The notes: generated by a model from the letters alone, not told the origin. DNA of 64,000 nucleotides from Streptomyces sp. I6 (GCA_003725745.1 RHDP01000001.1:5931501-5995500), one strand, 5' to 3'. Shown: positions 27,255 to 36,706, numbered from the stretch's first letter. Numbers and translations: made by a program.

Positions 27255-27635
27255 TCAGCGGTCCGGTGTGCCCGAGGAGTCGGTGGCGGTGGCCTTCCGG
27301 TCGACGTACTCGAACACCGAACCGTCCGGGTGGACAGCGATGAGGTTGCGGCCCGCCGGCGTCTGCACCGGCCCGGCCACCACCTTGGCGCCGACCTCGG
27401 TGAGTGTCGCGAAGGCCGTGTCCACGTTCTCGACCGCGATGGTCGCGGAGACCTTGCGAAGTATCTCCAACTCGGCCTCGGGGCCGCTCATCAGCAGGAA
27501 GCAGCCCACCGCCGCCACCGACACGCCGCCGCGCTCGAAGCGGAGCGCGCGCGTGCCGGTGAGGCGTTCGTAGAAGGCGGACGCGGTCTCGAGGTCGTCG
27601 ACGCAGATACGCAGCGTGGTTCCGAGGATCTCCAT
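27255..27635 (-). CDS. VOC-family (glyoxalase/bleomycin-resistance fold) protein
   Basis: The 126-residue protein has the paired beta-alpha-beta modules of the vicinal oxygen chelate fold: LRICVDDLETASAFYERLTG, GVSVAAVGCFLLMSG, ENVDTAFATLTEVGAKVV and AVHPDGSVFEYVDR. The terminal Glu in FEYV is a typical metal or substrate residue, but the first-position His of true glyoxalases is replaced by Arg (TLRICV), so a binding or resistance role is as likely as catalysis. The ATG at 27635 has a TACCCT -10 box 7 nt upstream (27643-27648), a leaderless arrangement. Confidence 0.8.
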   Translation of the reverse strand: MEILGTTLRICVDDLETASAFYERLTGTRALRFERGGVSVAAVGCFLLMSGPEAELEILRKVSATIAVENVDTAFATLTEVGAKVVAGPVQTPAGRNLIAVHPDGSVFEYVDRKATATDSSGTPDR

Positions 27636-27642
27636 ACCGGCG

Positions 27643-27648
27643 AGGGTA
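27643..27648 (-). promoter_or_regulatory. -10 box of the VOC gene
   Basis: TACCCT on the minus strand, 7 nt before the ATG at 27635, no ribosome site. Confidence 0.4.
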
Positions 27649-27952
27649 GTTGGCGCCGGGGAACCACGAGATCGGTTCCCGTCGCGTGGACCGGTCACGG
27701 CCGTCGGCGGCCCCCCGAGGAAGCGGGGACGTGCGTGAGGCGCGGGGAGGCGCGGGAAGGCGGGGAAGGCGGGGGAGGCGCGGGAAGGCACGCACGGCTC
27801 CCGGCCGTGCGCAGAAGGCTCACGCCCGGAGCGGACGGCTGCCCCGACGGGCCGGTGGCTCCCGCGCGGGCCGGGTGGCCTCTGCGGGGACGGGCGGGCC
27901 TGGCCGGGCCGCTCCGTCGCCCTCGGCTTCCGCAACCGGGAACCGGCAGGCC

Positions 27953-28765
27953 TCAGGGCACCCGGCAGAGGAGTTCGCCGTGCGGGACCATGAACCAGCC
28001 GTCGTCCGCGCGCCCCCAGGCGCGCCAGGCCGCCGCGATGCCGTCGAGTTCGTCCGGGTGGGAGTGCCCGCCCTCCAGGGCGAGGGCGGCATAGGCCGAG
28101 GCCGTCGTGCGGTCCGCCCACAGCCCGCTCCACCAGGCGCGTTCGTCCGGCGTCGTGAAGCACCAGGCGGAGGCGGTCGCCGTGATGTCGGTGAAGCCGG
28201 CGGCGCGCGCCCAGGAGTACAGCCTGCGGCCGGCGTCCGGTTCGCCGCCGTTCGCCCGCGCCACGCGGTGGTAGAGATCCAGCCAGGTATCCAGCGCCGG
28301 GACCTCGGGAAACCAGGCGAAGGCGCCGTAGTCGCTGTCGCGGACCGCGACGACACCGCCCGGCCTGCACACCCGCCGCATCTCCCGCAGCGCGCCCACG
28401 GGGTCGCCGACGTGCTGGAGCACCTGGTGGGCGTGGACGACGTCGAAGGAGCGGTCCGGGAAGTCCAGGGAGTGGACGTCGGCGACCGCGAAGCGGACGT
28501 TGTGCAGTCCGCGGGCTGCCACGGTCTCCCGCGCCTCCTCCAGTACGCCCGCGACGGTGTCGACGGCCGTGACCGTCCCGCCGGGGACCAGGGCCGCCAG
28601 ATCGGCGGTGATCGTGCCGGGGCCGCATCCGACGTCCAGTACCTCCGCCCCCGGCCGCAGTTCGGGCACCAGGTGGGCGGCGGAGTTGGCGGCCGTGCGC
28701 CAGCGGTGCGAGCGCAGCACCGACTCGTGGTGGCCGTGGGTGTAAACGGCGGTCTTCCTCGTCAT
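27953..28765 (-). CDS. Class I SAM-dependent methyltransferase
   Basis: The 270-residue enzyme has a full Rossmann methyltransferase domain: motif I EVLDVGCGPGTITADLA, acidic motif II VTAVDTVAGVLEEA, motif III FAVADVHSLDFPDRSFDVVH and motif IV-post region ALREMRRVCRPGGVVAV. It resembles the UbiE/arsenite-type small-molecule methyltransferases; the C-terminal half is specific to this actinobacterial group and gives no substrate clue. GAGGAG 9 nt before the ATG at 28765 supports the start. Upstream, TATATGG at about 28832-28838 may be a -10 element. The gap 27636-27952 contains only G-rich low-complexity sequence. Confidence 0.88.
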   Translation of the reverse strand: MTRKTAVYTHGHHESVLRSHRWRTAANSAAHLVPELRPGAEVLDVGCGPGTITADLAALVPGGTVTAVDTVAGVLEEARETVAARGLHNVRFAVADVHSLDFPDRSFDVVHAHQVLQHVGDPVGALREMRRVCRPGGVVAVRDSDYGAFAWFPEVPALDTWLDLYHRVARANGGEPDAGRRLYSWARAAGFTDITATASAWCFTTPDERAWWSGLWADRTTASAYAALALEGGHSHPDELDGIAAAWRAWGRADDGWFMVPHGELLCRVP

Positions 28766-28887
28766 GTGGCCGAACTCCTCTCGAGACGCGATGAGGTCAC
28801 CGTACTCCCGTCACTCCATATAGCGAGATGCGTGTCTTGCCATACGGACAGCGGAGGTGGGATCCCGCTCTCCCGTACCGGGGCGCG

Positions 28888-28926
28888 CCAGCGGCCCCGG
28901 GCACGTCAGCGGCCCCGGGCACGTCA
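28888..28926. repeat. 18-bp direct repeat
   Basis: CAGCGGCCCCGGGCACGT occurs twice in tandem just before the stop of the PAP2/kinase gene. Confidence 0.8.
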
Positions 28927-30554
28927 GAGCAGGGGCGCGGTCGGCGACGGGCGGTAGACGACCAGGGCCTCCGAGAGCTTGTCCACCGTCAGGTCCGGCG
29001 GCGCCTGGGCGATCTCCCCGTCGTACGCGAGCAGTGAGCCCGCCGCCAGGCCGGAGACGTGCAGCTTCCGCAGCCGTCCGGCCGCATGGAACGGGGACCG
29101 GCTCAGCGGACCGGAGAGGGCCGCGGCGAGCAGCCTCACGCCGGGAAGACGGCCGCCGTGCACCACGCGGACGTCGAGCAGTCCGTCGGCGAGGTCGTAG
29201 CGCCGCCCGGGGTGGGGCCGAGGCGCTGGTAACTGCCGTTCCCCGCGAACAGCAGCCACAGCGGCCTCCTGCGTCCCGCGATCTCCGCCTCCACCGGGTG
29301 CTCCCCGCGCAGCGTCCGCAGCGCGGCCAGCACCCCGGCGGGCCAGCCCCCGATCCGCGGCGACCACCGCTCCCGGACGCGCACCATCTCCGGGTACACG
29401 CCGAGCGAGAAGGTGTTGACGAAGTGGCCCTCGCGTGCACCCTCCGGACCCGGGGCGAACCGGCCCAGGTCGACCCGTACGGCATCGCCCGACACCAGTG
29501 CCCGGCAGGTGTCCTGGACCGTCTCCAGACCCAGGTCGTAGGCGAAGTGGTTCAGGGTCCCCCCGGGGAACACGGCGAGCGGCAGCCCGTGCCGGACCGC
29601 GGTGGTCGCGGCGAGGTTCACCGTGCCGTCGCCACCGAGCACGCCGAGGGCCCGGCAGCCGCCGGCGGCCGCATCCTCCAGGGCGCTCGCGATCTCCTCC
29701 GGCGCGCACTCGACGATCCGCGCCAGCGGCAGCGCGTCGCGTACCAGCGCCGTGGCGTCGTCCCCGGCCGCGAGCGCACCGAGCGGGCCGTTGCCCGGAC
29801 CGGAGGAGCGGTTGGCGACCACGACGAGGTCCTTGCCCGCCGGCAGCCGGGGCGCCCGGGTGTGCGGCCGCCCGGCAGGCGGCAGCTGGTCGCGGGTGGG
29901 CACCAGCCCGCGCACGGCGAACGCCGCGCCCACCCCGAGAGCCGCCCCGACGAGCACATCGCTCGGGTAGTGCACCCCGGTGTACACGCGTGACAGCGCG
30001 ACCGCGGCCGCGACCGGGGCCACCGCCGCACCCCAGCTCTTCGACTCCATCGCCACACCCGCGGCGAAGGCCGCCGCCGACGCCGAGTGGCCCGAGGGGA
30101 AGGACGTGGTGAACGGCTGCCGCTTGAGCCGGCGGACGAGCGGCACGGTGTCGAGTACCGGGCGCGCCCGGCGCACCGACCGCTTGGCCACGGTGTTGAT
30201 CGTCACCGAGGCGAGCGCCAGCGAGGCCACACCTCGGGCGGCGGCCCTCCGCGACCGCGCGCCGCGTCCGAACACGGCCATCCCGGCCGCCGTGCCCCAC
30301 CACAGGAGGCCGTGGTCGGCGGCCCTGCTGAGCCTGGGCAGCACGGGGTCGGCCCCCGGCCAGTGACGGGCCGCGACCGCGCGGAGGACCTCCCGGTCCC
30401 ACCCCGTGAGGGTCGAGGCGATCCGCCTGGCGCGCGGTGAACGCGGTGACAGCCCCTCGGGAGCCGTCACGAGGCGGGCAGCGGCACGGGAGAGGGACTG
30501 CGGCAGCAGGCGCGCGGCGGAGCGCGTCGAGCTGTCTCGGTGGAAGGCCGGCAT
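28924..30554 (-). CDS. PAP2 phosphatase - diacylglycerol kinase fusion, one frame break as read
   Basis: The N-terminal half is a membrane PAP2 phosphatase: KRSVRRARP, SFPSGHSASAAAFA and SRVYTGVHYPSD form the catalytic KxxxxxxRP-PSGH-SRxxxxxHxxxD triad, with several hydrophobic helices. The C-terminal half is a lipid kinase: VLGGDGTVNLAATTAVR and FPGGTLNHFAYDLGL bind ATP. The last ~90 residues (RRYDLADGLLDVRVVHGGRL onward) lie in another frame because one base is missing in the CCCGGGG run 29206-29212. Such fusions are thought to interconvert phosphatidate-type lipids. The ATG at 30554 is the most upstream candidate; a GGTAACC-type -10 lies nearby. Confidence 0.82.
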
Positions 30555-30879
30555 GGAACGCGGTTACCCCGGGTCCTCGCGATCCAAGCGGGCCCCGCGC
30601 ACATGCCACCCGCCGCGCGGAGCCGCACGGGTCGCGGCACCGGCGAGGGCAGGGGCACGAACCACACGCAGGGGCGCGGGCGGCCACGGGCGCGGGCACT
30701 TCCACGGGCGCGGGCGTGGGCACGGGCACCGACCCGCCGGCCGCCGCGGCCCGTGGATGCGCCCATTCACCCGGAAGCGCACCTGCCGGCCGCCGCGTTC
30801 CACGGTGCCGCCGCGGCGGGCCGTCAGCGCGTGCGCTCGCGAGTTGGCATCGCCGGACGGCCGGAGCACAGTGGACCCC

Positions 30880-31452
30880 ATGGACAACCGCCTGCTGGAC
30901 CGGCATGCCGAGGCCTTGGCGCTCTTCACGGACCGGGTGCACGCCGTCCGCCCGGAGCAGTGGGAGGCGCCGACGCCCTGCACCGGATGGTCCGTCCGGG
31001 ACCTGGTCAACCATGTGACCGCCGAGCAGCTCTGGGTGCCGTCGCTGGTGGGTGAGGGCCGTTCGATCACCGACGTCGGAGACTCCTTCGACGGCGATGT
31101 GCTGGGCGGGCACCCCGCCGTCAGCTGGGACCGGGCCGCCTCCGCCGCCAAGGCGGCCTTCCACGAGCCGGGAGCCCTGGACCGCGCCGTAGGGCTGTCG
31201 TACGGCGAGAGCACCGCCACCGCCTACTGCTCGCAGATGACGACCGACATGATCGTGCACGCGTGGGACCTCTCGCGGGGCATCGGCGCCGACGACACCC
31301 TTCCCGACGCGCTGGTCGAGTTCGCCGCCGGGGAGGTGGCGCCGTACGCCGCCGAACTGTCCGGGAGCGGCCTGTTCGCGCCCCCGGTGGAGCCGCCGGA
31401 GGGCGCGGACCCGCAGACGCGGCTGCTCTGCCTGCTGGGGCGCCGTCCCTGA
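30880..31452 (+). CDS. TIGR03086-type DinB/mycothiol-dependent isomerase-like protein
   Basis: The 190-residue protein has the TIGR03086 pattern: RVHAVRPEQWEAPTPCTGWS with VRDLVNHVTAEQLWV, then TTDMIVHAWDLSRGIGADD. The histidines in NHV and VHAWD, with an intervening Glu, make the metal site of the DinB/mycothiol maleylpyruvate isomerase superfamily. Many such proteins use mycothiol, the actinobacterial thiol, in detoxification. No thiol-acceptor substrate can be inferred. A CACAGT box 7 nt before the ATG and no ribosome site suggest a leaderless start. Low-complexity G-rich sequence of about 320 bp separates it from the divergent PAP2/kinase gene. Confidence 0.8.
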   Translation: MDNRLLDRHAEALALFTDRVHAVRPEQWEAPTPCTGWSVRDLVNHVTAEQLWVPSLVGEGRSITDVGDSFDGDVLGGHPAVSWDRAASAAKAAFHEPGALDRAVGLSYGESTATAYCSQMTTDMIVHAWDLSRGIGADDTLPDALVEFAAGEVAPYAAELSGSGLFAPPVEPPEGADPQTRLLCLLGRRP

Positions 31453-31770
31453 ACCGCTCCCCGCGGCGCCGGTACGCAGCGGAACCGCTCGCCCGGCCGC
31501 CGCGCCGGTACACCCGCCACGACGGCCGGGCGGCGGGCACCCCGCGCCGCGACGGCCCGGTGCGGCGGGCGGCAACCCGCGGGCTCCCCAGGGCCCGGAC
31601 CCGTGCCGCCGGTCCGGTGGCGGCCCGGGCGCGCCCCGGTGGCAAGGCCCGCGGGCGACGCCCCGTACGACGACCGCGCGGCCGCACCCGGCCCTGCCCG
31701 TGCTGCCCCACCGGGGGCCGGCCGCCGGGCGCCTGCTCTGGCCGGCGTGGTCGTCCGTCCTCCGGTGACC

Positions 31771-31811
31771 GTGGTCCGTACGGGCCGTCGCCGACGGCCC
31801 GTACGGACCAC
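31771..31811. terminator. Perfect 20-bp inverted repeat with one-base spacer
   Basis: Arms 31771-31790 and 31792-31811 are exact reverse complements, beginning GTGGTCCGTACGGG, with only one base between. A shorter related palindrome (GGCCGTCG-C-CGACGGCC) follows at about 31815. It lies in the gene-free gap 31453-31974 and could end transcription from the TIGR03086 gene, or act as a cruciform or protein site. A second hairpin (GCCCGCCCG/CGGGCGGGC, 31881-31904) and a TATAAA box (31916-31921) precede the next gene. Confidence 0.5.
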
Positions 31812-31974
31812 GCGGGCCGTCGCCGACGGCCGCGAACGGTCCCGGCCACGGTGCGCGGTGGCCCCGGGGACTGCCGAACGGCCCGCCCGGAGCGGCGGGC
31901 GGGCCCGAACCTCCGTATAAAGGCCTCGTGGGCCGGACCGGGTTCGCCGGCCCGGGAGTACGGGAGGTGGGCGC

Positions 31975-33191
31975 ATGCGGCAGTCGGAGCCGGAAGGCCA
32001 CGGCCCGGTCCGCTACGGCCCGCCCGCACCGGACCCCGGTCTGCCCGTGCTGCCCGAACTCGCCGACGTGCTCGCGTCCGCCGCCGGGCGTACCTCCCCC
32101 GAACCGCCGGGCGGGGGGCCGGTGCTGCGCGAGGCAGCCGCAGGCTACTGGTGGCGGCGCGGACTGCGCAGCCGCCCCGACGACGTCGCCACCGCCCCGG
32201 CGCCCAGCCGCTGCTGCTCGCGCTGCTCGCCGCGCACGGCGGTGACGTCCTCATGCCGCGGCCCTGCCCGGCGTGGTGGACACCGCAGGCCCGGCTCCTC
32301 GGCCGGCCCGCGTTCCATGTGCCCACCTCCGCCGAGAGCGGCGGTGTCCCCGATCCGTATGCCCTGCTGGAGACCGTGCGCAGGATCCGGGCGGAGGGCG
32401 GCAGTCCCCATGTCGTGCTGCTGTCGGTCGCGGACGACCCCACCGCCACGGTCGCCCCTCCCGAACTCGTGCGGGAGGCCTGTGAGGCGGCGGTCGGCGA
32501 AGGGCTGCACATCGTCAGCGACGAGACCTGGCGCGACACGGTGCACGAGCCGCTCGACCGCCCCCTGCTCAGCCCCGCCGAGATGTGCCCGGACGACGTG
32601 ACCGTCATCAGCGATCTGTCGGGCGCCCTGCTGCCGGCCGCGTGGCCCGTCGCCGCGGCCCGGTTCCCGACGACGGGGCCCGGCGCCGGCCGCCGGGCCC
32701 GGGTGCTCGACATCCTCACCGCCCTCGGGGGTTTCGTCGCCGGCCCCGTGGCCGCGGCCGCGGCGCACGCCCTCGACGAGCCCGGCCCGGTGACCGCCCG
32801 GCGGGGCCGGGCCAACGCCCTGCACGCCGCGGTCGCGCAGGCGGTCCGCGACCTGGTCCTCACCTCCGGTGCCCTCGCCGGGCCGCCCCAGGCGGGCCGC
32901 CATCTCTACGCCGACCTGGGCCCGTTGCGGGCCCGGCTCGCCGTATTCGGCGTCACCGACTCGATGGAGCTGGAGGACTACCTCAGCCGGCGCCTGGACA
33001 CACCGGTCCCCGGCGGCCACCGCTTCGGCGACGAACTGGGTGCCCTGCGCGCCCGTATCGACACCGGCCCCTTCCTCGGCGCGAGCCCGGAGGAGCGCCT
33101 CGAAACCCTCGAGTCCGCCGCCCCGCTGGCACTGCCGCATGTCGCCAAGGCACTGAAGTCCCTCCAATCGGCCTTCCGGGAACTGCGATGA
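31975..33191 (+). CDS. Aminotransferase-fold protein lacking the PLP lysine, one frame break as read
   Basis: The ~405-residue protein follows the class I/II aminotransferase plan: TAPGAQPLLLALLAAHGGDV (phosphate site), VLMPRPCPAWWTPQARLLG, HIVSDETWRDTVHEP (Asp that binds the PLP ring nitrogen) and a C-terminal Arg in ALRARIDTG. Where SxSK should supply the Schiff-base lysine it has VISDLSGALLPAAWPVA, and the only two lysines in the whole protein are near the end (VAKALKSL). It therefore should not work as an ordinary transaminase. The frame changes by one missing base in CCCCGG (32195-32200). GGGAGG 7 nt before the ATG supports the start. A metallo-beta-lactamase-fold gene follows 40 bp downstream. 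Confidence 0.75.
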
Positions 33192-33230
33192 CCAGGCCCC
33201 GGAGACCTCGGCCCGCGAGCCCCCACCGCG

Positions 33231-34691
33231 ATGAACGGAGCCGCAGATGACGGAACAGACGGAGCAGCCGCCTCCCGCCTCCCCGGCGGCCCCCACCCGC
33301 CGCACCACGGGAGGAGCCCCGGCCCTGACCCCCGCCCCGACCCGGCCCTGACCCCCGCCCCCGACCCGGCCCCGACCTCCGCCTCCGACCCGGCGCACCG
33401 GCCCACGACGGCCCGCCCCGGCACGGCGGACGACGCGGGCCGCGCAACGGACCCGTCGGAACCGCGCCGAGCGGAGCCGTACCGAGCGGAGCCGAGCCGA
33501 ACGGAACCGCACCGCGCCGAGCCGCGCCGTGCGGAGCCGAGCCGAACGGAGCCGCTCCCGATGGCCGGGGCGGCGAGTGGTGGCGAGGCGTCCGGAGGAA
33601 CCGGCCCGGGAACGCCTGCGCACGCCGGCCATGCCGCCCGGCACGGCCGTGCGGACGCCGGGACCGGCACGGCCGCCCCGCCGGAGCCCGAGCGGGGGCC
33701 CGCCTCCGTGACCGGGCTGCGGCCGCTGGGGCTCACCCGGCGGTGGCCGCGGTCCTTCGCCGACCGGCTCACCGCGCCACTGCCCGGTGTACGGGCCATG
33801 GCGCGACTGGCGCGGGAGGGCGCGCTCCGGCCCGCGGCCGCCGGGCTCAGGGACATCCCCCGTCTTCCCTTCGCCCCGGGGACCCTGCCGGAGGCGGAAC
33901 CGGGCACCGTCGCCGTGACCTGGGCGGGCCACGCGAGCTGGGTCGTCGCGATCGGCGAACTCACGGTACTCACGGACCCCGTCTGGTCCCGCAGGATCCT
34001 GGGCACACCCGCCCGGCTCACTCCCGTGGGCGTCCGGTGGGAGGACCTGCCACCCGTCGACGCCGTCGTCATCAGCCACAACCACTACGACCACCTGGAC
34101 GCGCCCACCATCGCCCGGCTGCCCCGCCGCACCCCGATGTTCGTGCCCGCGGGGCTCGGCGGCTGGTTCCGGCGCCGGCGCTTCACCCGCGTGACCGAAC
34201 TCGACTGGTGGGAGACGGCGGAACTCCCCGCCGGAAGCGGGGTCGGCTCGGTCCGGTTCGAGTTCGTGCCCGCCCACCACTGGTCCAAGCGGACCCTCAC
34301 CGACACCTGCCGCTCCCTGTGGGGCGGCTGGATCCTCACCGACCAGCGCGGCCGCCAGGTGTACTTCTCGGGGGACACCGGATACGGCCACTGGTTCAAG
34401 GAGATCGGCCGGCGCCACCCGGACATCGACCTGGCGATGCTGCCGATCGGCGCGTACGCACCCCGCTGGTGGCTCAGTTCGGTGCACACCGATCCGGAGG
34501 AGGCGGTGCAGGCGTTCGAGGACCTCGGCGCCCGGAACCTGGCCCCGATGCACTGGGCCACCTTCGTGCTCTCGTCCGAGCCGGTGATGGAGCCCATCCG
34601 GCGGCTGCTGGCCGCCTGGGAGCAGACGGGTCTGCCGCGTGAGCGCCTGTGGGACCTGCCGGTCGGCGGCTCACGCGTGCTGACCGCCTGA
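33231..34691 (+). CDS. NAPE-PLD-like metallo-beta-lactamase-fold hydrolase with long disordered N-terminus
   Basis: Residues ~1-165 are Pro/Ala/Glu/Arg low complexity, including repeated RAEPSRTEPH units coded by a 15-bp repeat (33460-33553). The remaining ~320 residues form a zinc hydrolase: VTWAGHASWVV, VISHNHYDHLDAPT (HxHxDH), EFVPAHHWSKR, YFSGDTGYG and NLAPMHWATF, the UlaG/NAPE-PLD set. It may cleave phosphodiesters such as N-acyl phosphatidylethanolamine. The true start could be ATG 33247 (GGAG upstream), whose frame ends at 33351 and would join this one after a one-base loss near 33330-33350. It overlaps the convergent DedA gene by 21 bases. Confidence 0.8.
   Translation: MNGAADDGTDGAAASRLPGGPHPPHHGRSPGPDPRPDPALTPAPDPAPTSASDPAHRPTTARPGTADDAGRATDPSEPRRAEPYRAEPSRTEPHRAEPRRAEPSRTEPLPMAGAASGGEASGGTGPGTPAHAGHAARHGRADAGTGTAAPPEPERGPASVTGLRPLGLTRRWPRSFADRLTAPLPGVRAMARLAREGALRPAAAGLRDIPRLPFAPGTLPEAEPGTVAVTWAGHASWVVAIGELTVLTDPVWSRRILGTPARLTPVGVRWEDLPPVDAVVISHNHYDHLDAPTIARLPRRTPMFVPAGLGGWFRRRRFTRVTELDWWETAELPAGSGVGSVRFEFVPAHHWSKRTLTDTCRSLWGGWILTDQRGRQVYFSGDTGYGHWFKEIGRRHPDIDLAMLPIGAYAPRWWLSSVHTDPEEAVQAFEDLGARNLAPMHWATFVLSSEPVMEPIRRLLAAWEQTGLPRERLWDLPVGGSRVLTA
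33460..33553. repeat. 15-bp coding repeat in the hydrolase N-terminus
   Basis: Units like CCGAGCCGAACGGAG recur about six times with substitutions, coding Ala/Ser-Glu-Pro-x-Arg pentapeptides. The tract extends the disordered N-terminal region of the hydrolase. Confidence 0.8.
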
Positions 34692-35309
34692 CGGCCGTCC
34701 CCTCCGGAGCCTGCGCCACAGCGTGGGCGCCCCGCTCAGCACCAGCGTCAGCCCTACGGCCGTCAGCACCCCCTGCCAGGGCTCGTCGAACAGCGAACCG
34801 CCGAGGATCCCGATCGCCCCGTACGCGGCGGCCCACGCGAGGCAGGCGGGCGCGTCCCCGCGCGCGAAGCGCGCCAGCGGCATCCGGGCCATCAGACAGG
34901 CCAGCATCACCGGAATCCGTCCGGCCGGAACCAGCCGGGACAGCACGAGCACCGTCCCACTGTGCTCGGCGAGCCTGCGCTGTGCGCCCGCCAGCCGGTC
35001 CGGGGCCGCGCGGGCCCGCAGCGCCTCCAGCCACTTCGAGCCGTTCCTCGACCCGACGCCGCGCCTGCCGAGCCAGTACAGCGTGATGTCACCGAGGAAC
35101 GCGGCGGTCGCGGCGACCACGAACACCAGGAGCACGGCGAACGGAGCCGTCTGATGGAGCGCCACCACCGCCGCCGTGCTCACCAGCGCACCCGTCGGCA
35201 CCACCGGTACCAGCGCGCCCAGCGCCACCAGCAGGAACAGCGTCGGATAGCCGACGGCCTGCTGGGTCGACTCCGGCGGGAGCTGACCGACCATCTCCTG
35301 GAGCCTCAC
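34671..35309 (-). CDS. DedA-family membrane protein
   Basis: The 212-residue integral membrane protein has about five hydrophobic segments and the VTT/DedA signatures FLGDITLYWLGRRGVGSR and VLSRLVPAGRIPVMLACLMA, with the conserved Arg in the amphipathic re-entrant region. DedA proteins act as lipid flippases or scramblases for undecaprenyl phosphate or phosphatidylethanolamine, driven by ion gradients. The GTG start at 35309 overlaps the upstream hydrolase stop as GTGA, so the two are translationally coupled. It runs into the convergent NAPE-PLD-like gene by 21 bases. Confidence 0.85.
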   Translation of the reverse strand: MRLQEMVGQLPPESTQQAVGYPTLFLLVALGALVPVVPTGALVSTAAVVALHQTAPFAVLLVFVVAATAAFLGDITLYWLGRRGVGSRNGSKWLEALRARAAPDRLAGAQRRLAEHSGTVLVLSRLVPAGRIPVMLACLMARMPLARFARGDAPACLAWAAAYGAIGILGGSLFDEPWQGVLTAVGLTLVLSGAPTLWRRLRRGRPSGGQHA

Positions 35310-36078
35310 CGGAAGACCTCCGGCCGCACGCTCTCGCCGTGCGCCAGCCGGTGCACCGCCACCTTCGGCGCCCGGCGTGCCGCCTTGCGTACGAACTCGT
35401 CGCCCGGCGAGTGGAACTCGTGCGGTCTGACCGCGTCCATCCCGATCGGCCAGTACGTGCCGTAGTGCACCGGCACCGCCGAGCGGGGACCGAGCGCCGC
35501 GAGAGCGCGGGCCGCCCGCTCCGGGTCGAGATGGCCGTGCCCCAGGAACGGCCCCCAGCCGCCGACCGGCAGCAGCGCCACGTCGACCGGCCCCACCTCT
35601 GCCGCCATGCCGTCGAACAGCCCGGTGTCCCCCGCGAAGTACGTACGCGCGCCGCCGTGGATGACGAAGCCGAGCGCGGGGGAGCGGTGCGGCCCCACCG
35701 GCAGCCGCCGCCCGTCGTGCGCCGCCGGGACGGCCCGTACGCGCACGTCCCCCACGGCCACCTCGTCACCCGGTGCCACCTCCACGATCCGCAGCCCGTC
35801 CAGCCTGCGCAGCCCGGGGACCGCCCGTCGGGCGCCTCGGGGCACGATCAGCCGGGTGCCGGGGAGAGCCGGGCCAGCGAGGGCAGATGCAGATGGTCGG
35901 AGTGGAGGTGGGAGACGACCACGGCGTCCGCGACGGCGGCCGCGGGCGGCGGCAGTTCACCCCGCCGGCGGCGCAGGTGTGCGAGCCTGCCGGCGAACAG
36001 CGGGTCGGTGAGCACCCGGACCCCGGAGTCCTCGACCGTGCAGGTGGCGTGACCCCACCAGGTGACCTCGACCGCCAC
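35306..36078 (-). CDS. Metallo-beta-lactamase-fold hydrolase (UlaG-like), one frame break as read
   Basis: The protein, about 257 residues, starts VEVTWWGHATCTVEDSGVRV and contains VVVSHLHSDHLHLPSLARL (HxHxDH zinc motif), VRAVPAAHDGRRLPVG, YFAGDTGLFDGM and VHYGTYWPIGMDA. This is the UlaG/ComA-like group of zinc hydrolases. The first 75 residues and the rest lie in different frames; one base is missing in the run 35859-35864. The GTG at 36078 has GGAGG 6 nt upstream. Its stop overlaps the DedA start (GTGA), pairing a predicted phosphoester hydrolase with a membrane lipid transporter, mirrored on the opposite strand by a related hydrolase at 33231-34691. Confidence 0.8.
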
Positions 36079-36260
36079 GCAGTGCCTCCTCGCCGGCGAC
36101 CCGGCTCCCCCCGGACCTTGGCCGGTCCGTTCGCCGCCGCCGGTACGAGCGTAGGCGCTCGGGGGACCGGCGGTCTCCCGAGCGCCCCGAAGTGCGCCTC
36201 CCCGCGCGGTCCGCGCCCGAGTAGGGTCGGGCCACGACAGCCGACGCAGAGGGACGATCC

Positions 36261-36677
36261 ATGACAGGCGCCGGGGACGGTGTTCGGGTGGCGGCCATCG
36301 CCAGCCTGACCCCGCTGGAGGAACTCGACCGCGATCCCTTCCTCGTCGACACGCGCAGCCAGCACGCGATGTGCGCCCGCTGGGCGGCGGACCGGGGATA
36401 CACGGTCGCCCGTGAACTGCTGTTCTACGGGCTGCGCCCCGACCACTGCGTCCTCTGGGCCGACGTCGAGGCGGGCCTGGTCGACCTCTTCGTCGCCCCG
36501 AACGAGCGTGTGCTGGCGCGCGCGCTGACCTCCGTACCGGACTTCTCCGCCGAGTGCGAGCGCCGCGGTGTCCGGCTGGCGACGGCCGGCCTGGACGAGC
36601 CCGCGTACGACGCCGCCATGAAGGCCAGCGTGCACCGCCGGCTCTCGATGCCGACCGCGGGCTACAACGGCTGCTGA
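36261..36677 (+). CDS. Small protein resembling a serine-recombinase N-terminal domain
   Basis: The 138-residue protein is not firmly recognised. Its layout follows the catalytic domain of serine recombinases: RVAAIASLTPLEEL with a serine at the expected position, DTRSQHAMCARWAADRGYTV like the ExQ...A...GY helix, VDLFVAPNERVLARALTSVP like the VxxxDRLxR stretch, and ECERRGVRLATAGLDEP. There is no DNA-binding C-terminus and the DRLxR arginine motif is altered to NERVLAR, so it is unlikely to recombine DNA. It may be a domesticated domain. No ribosome site is obvious. A strong terminator hairpin follows directly after the stop. Confidence 0.55.
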   Translation: MTGAGDGVRVAAIASLTPLEELDRDPFLVDTRSQHAMCARWAADRGYTVARELLFYGLRPDHCVLWADVEAGLVDLFVAPNERVLARALTSVPDFSAECERRGVRLATAGLDEPAYDAAMKASVHRRLSMPTAGYNGC

Positions 36678-36683
36678 CCGCAC

Positions 36684-36706
36684 CCCGCCCGGGAGCGCCG
36701 GGCGGG
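36684..36706 (+). terminator. Hairpin terminator after the resolvase-like gene
   Basis: CCCGCCCGG (36684-36692) and CCGGGCGGG (36698-36706) form a perfect 9-bp stem around a 5-nt loop, 7 bp after the stop codon. No U run follows. Confidence 0.6.

Noticed and set aside
28924..32001. A 1025-codon minus-strand open frame
   Set aside because: It is an uninterrupted GC-rich frame that carries only the last third of the PAP2/kinase gene; the rest runs antisense to the TIGR03086 gene without homology.
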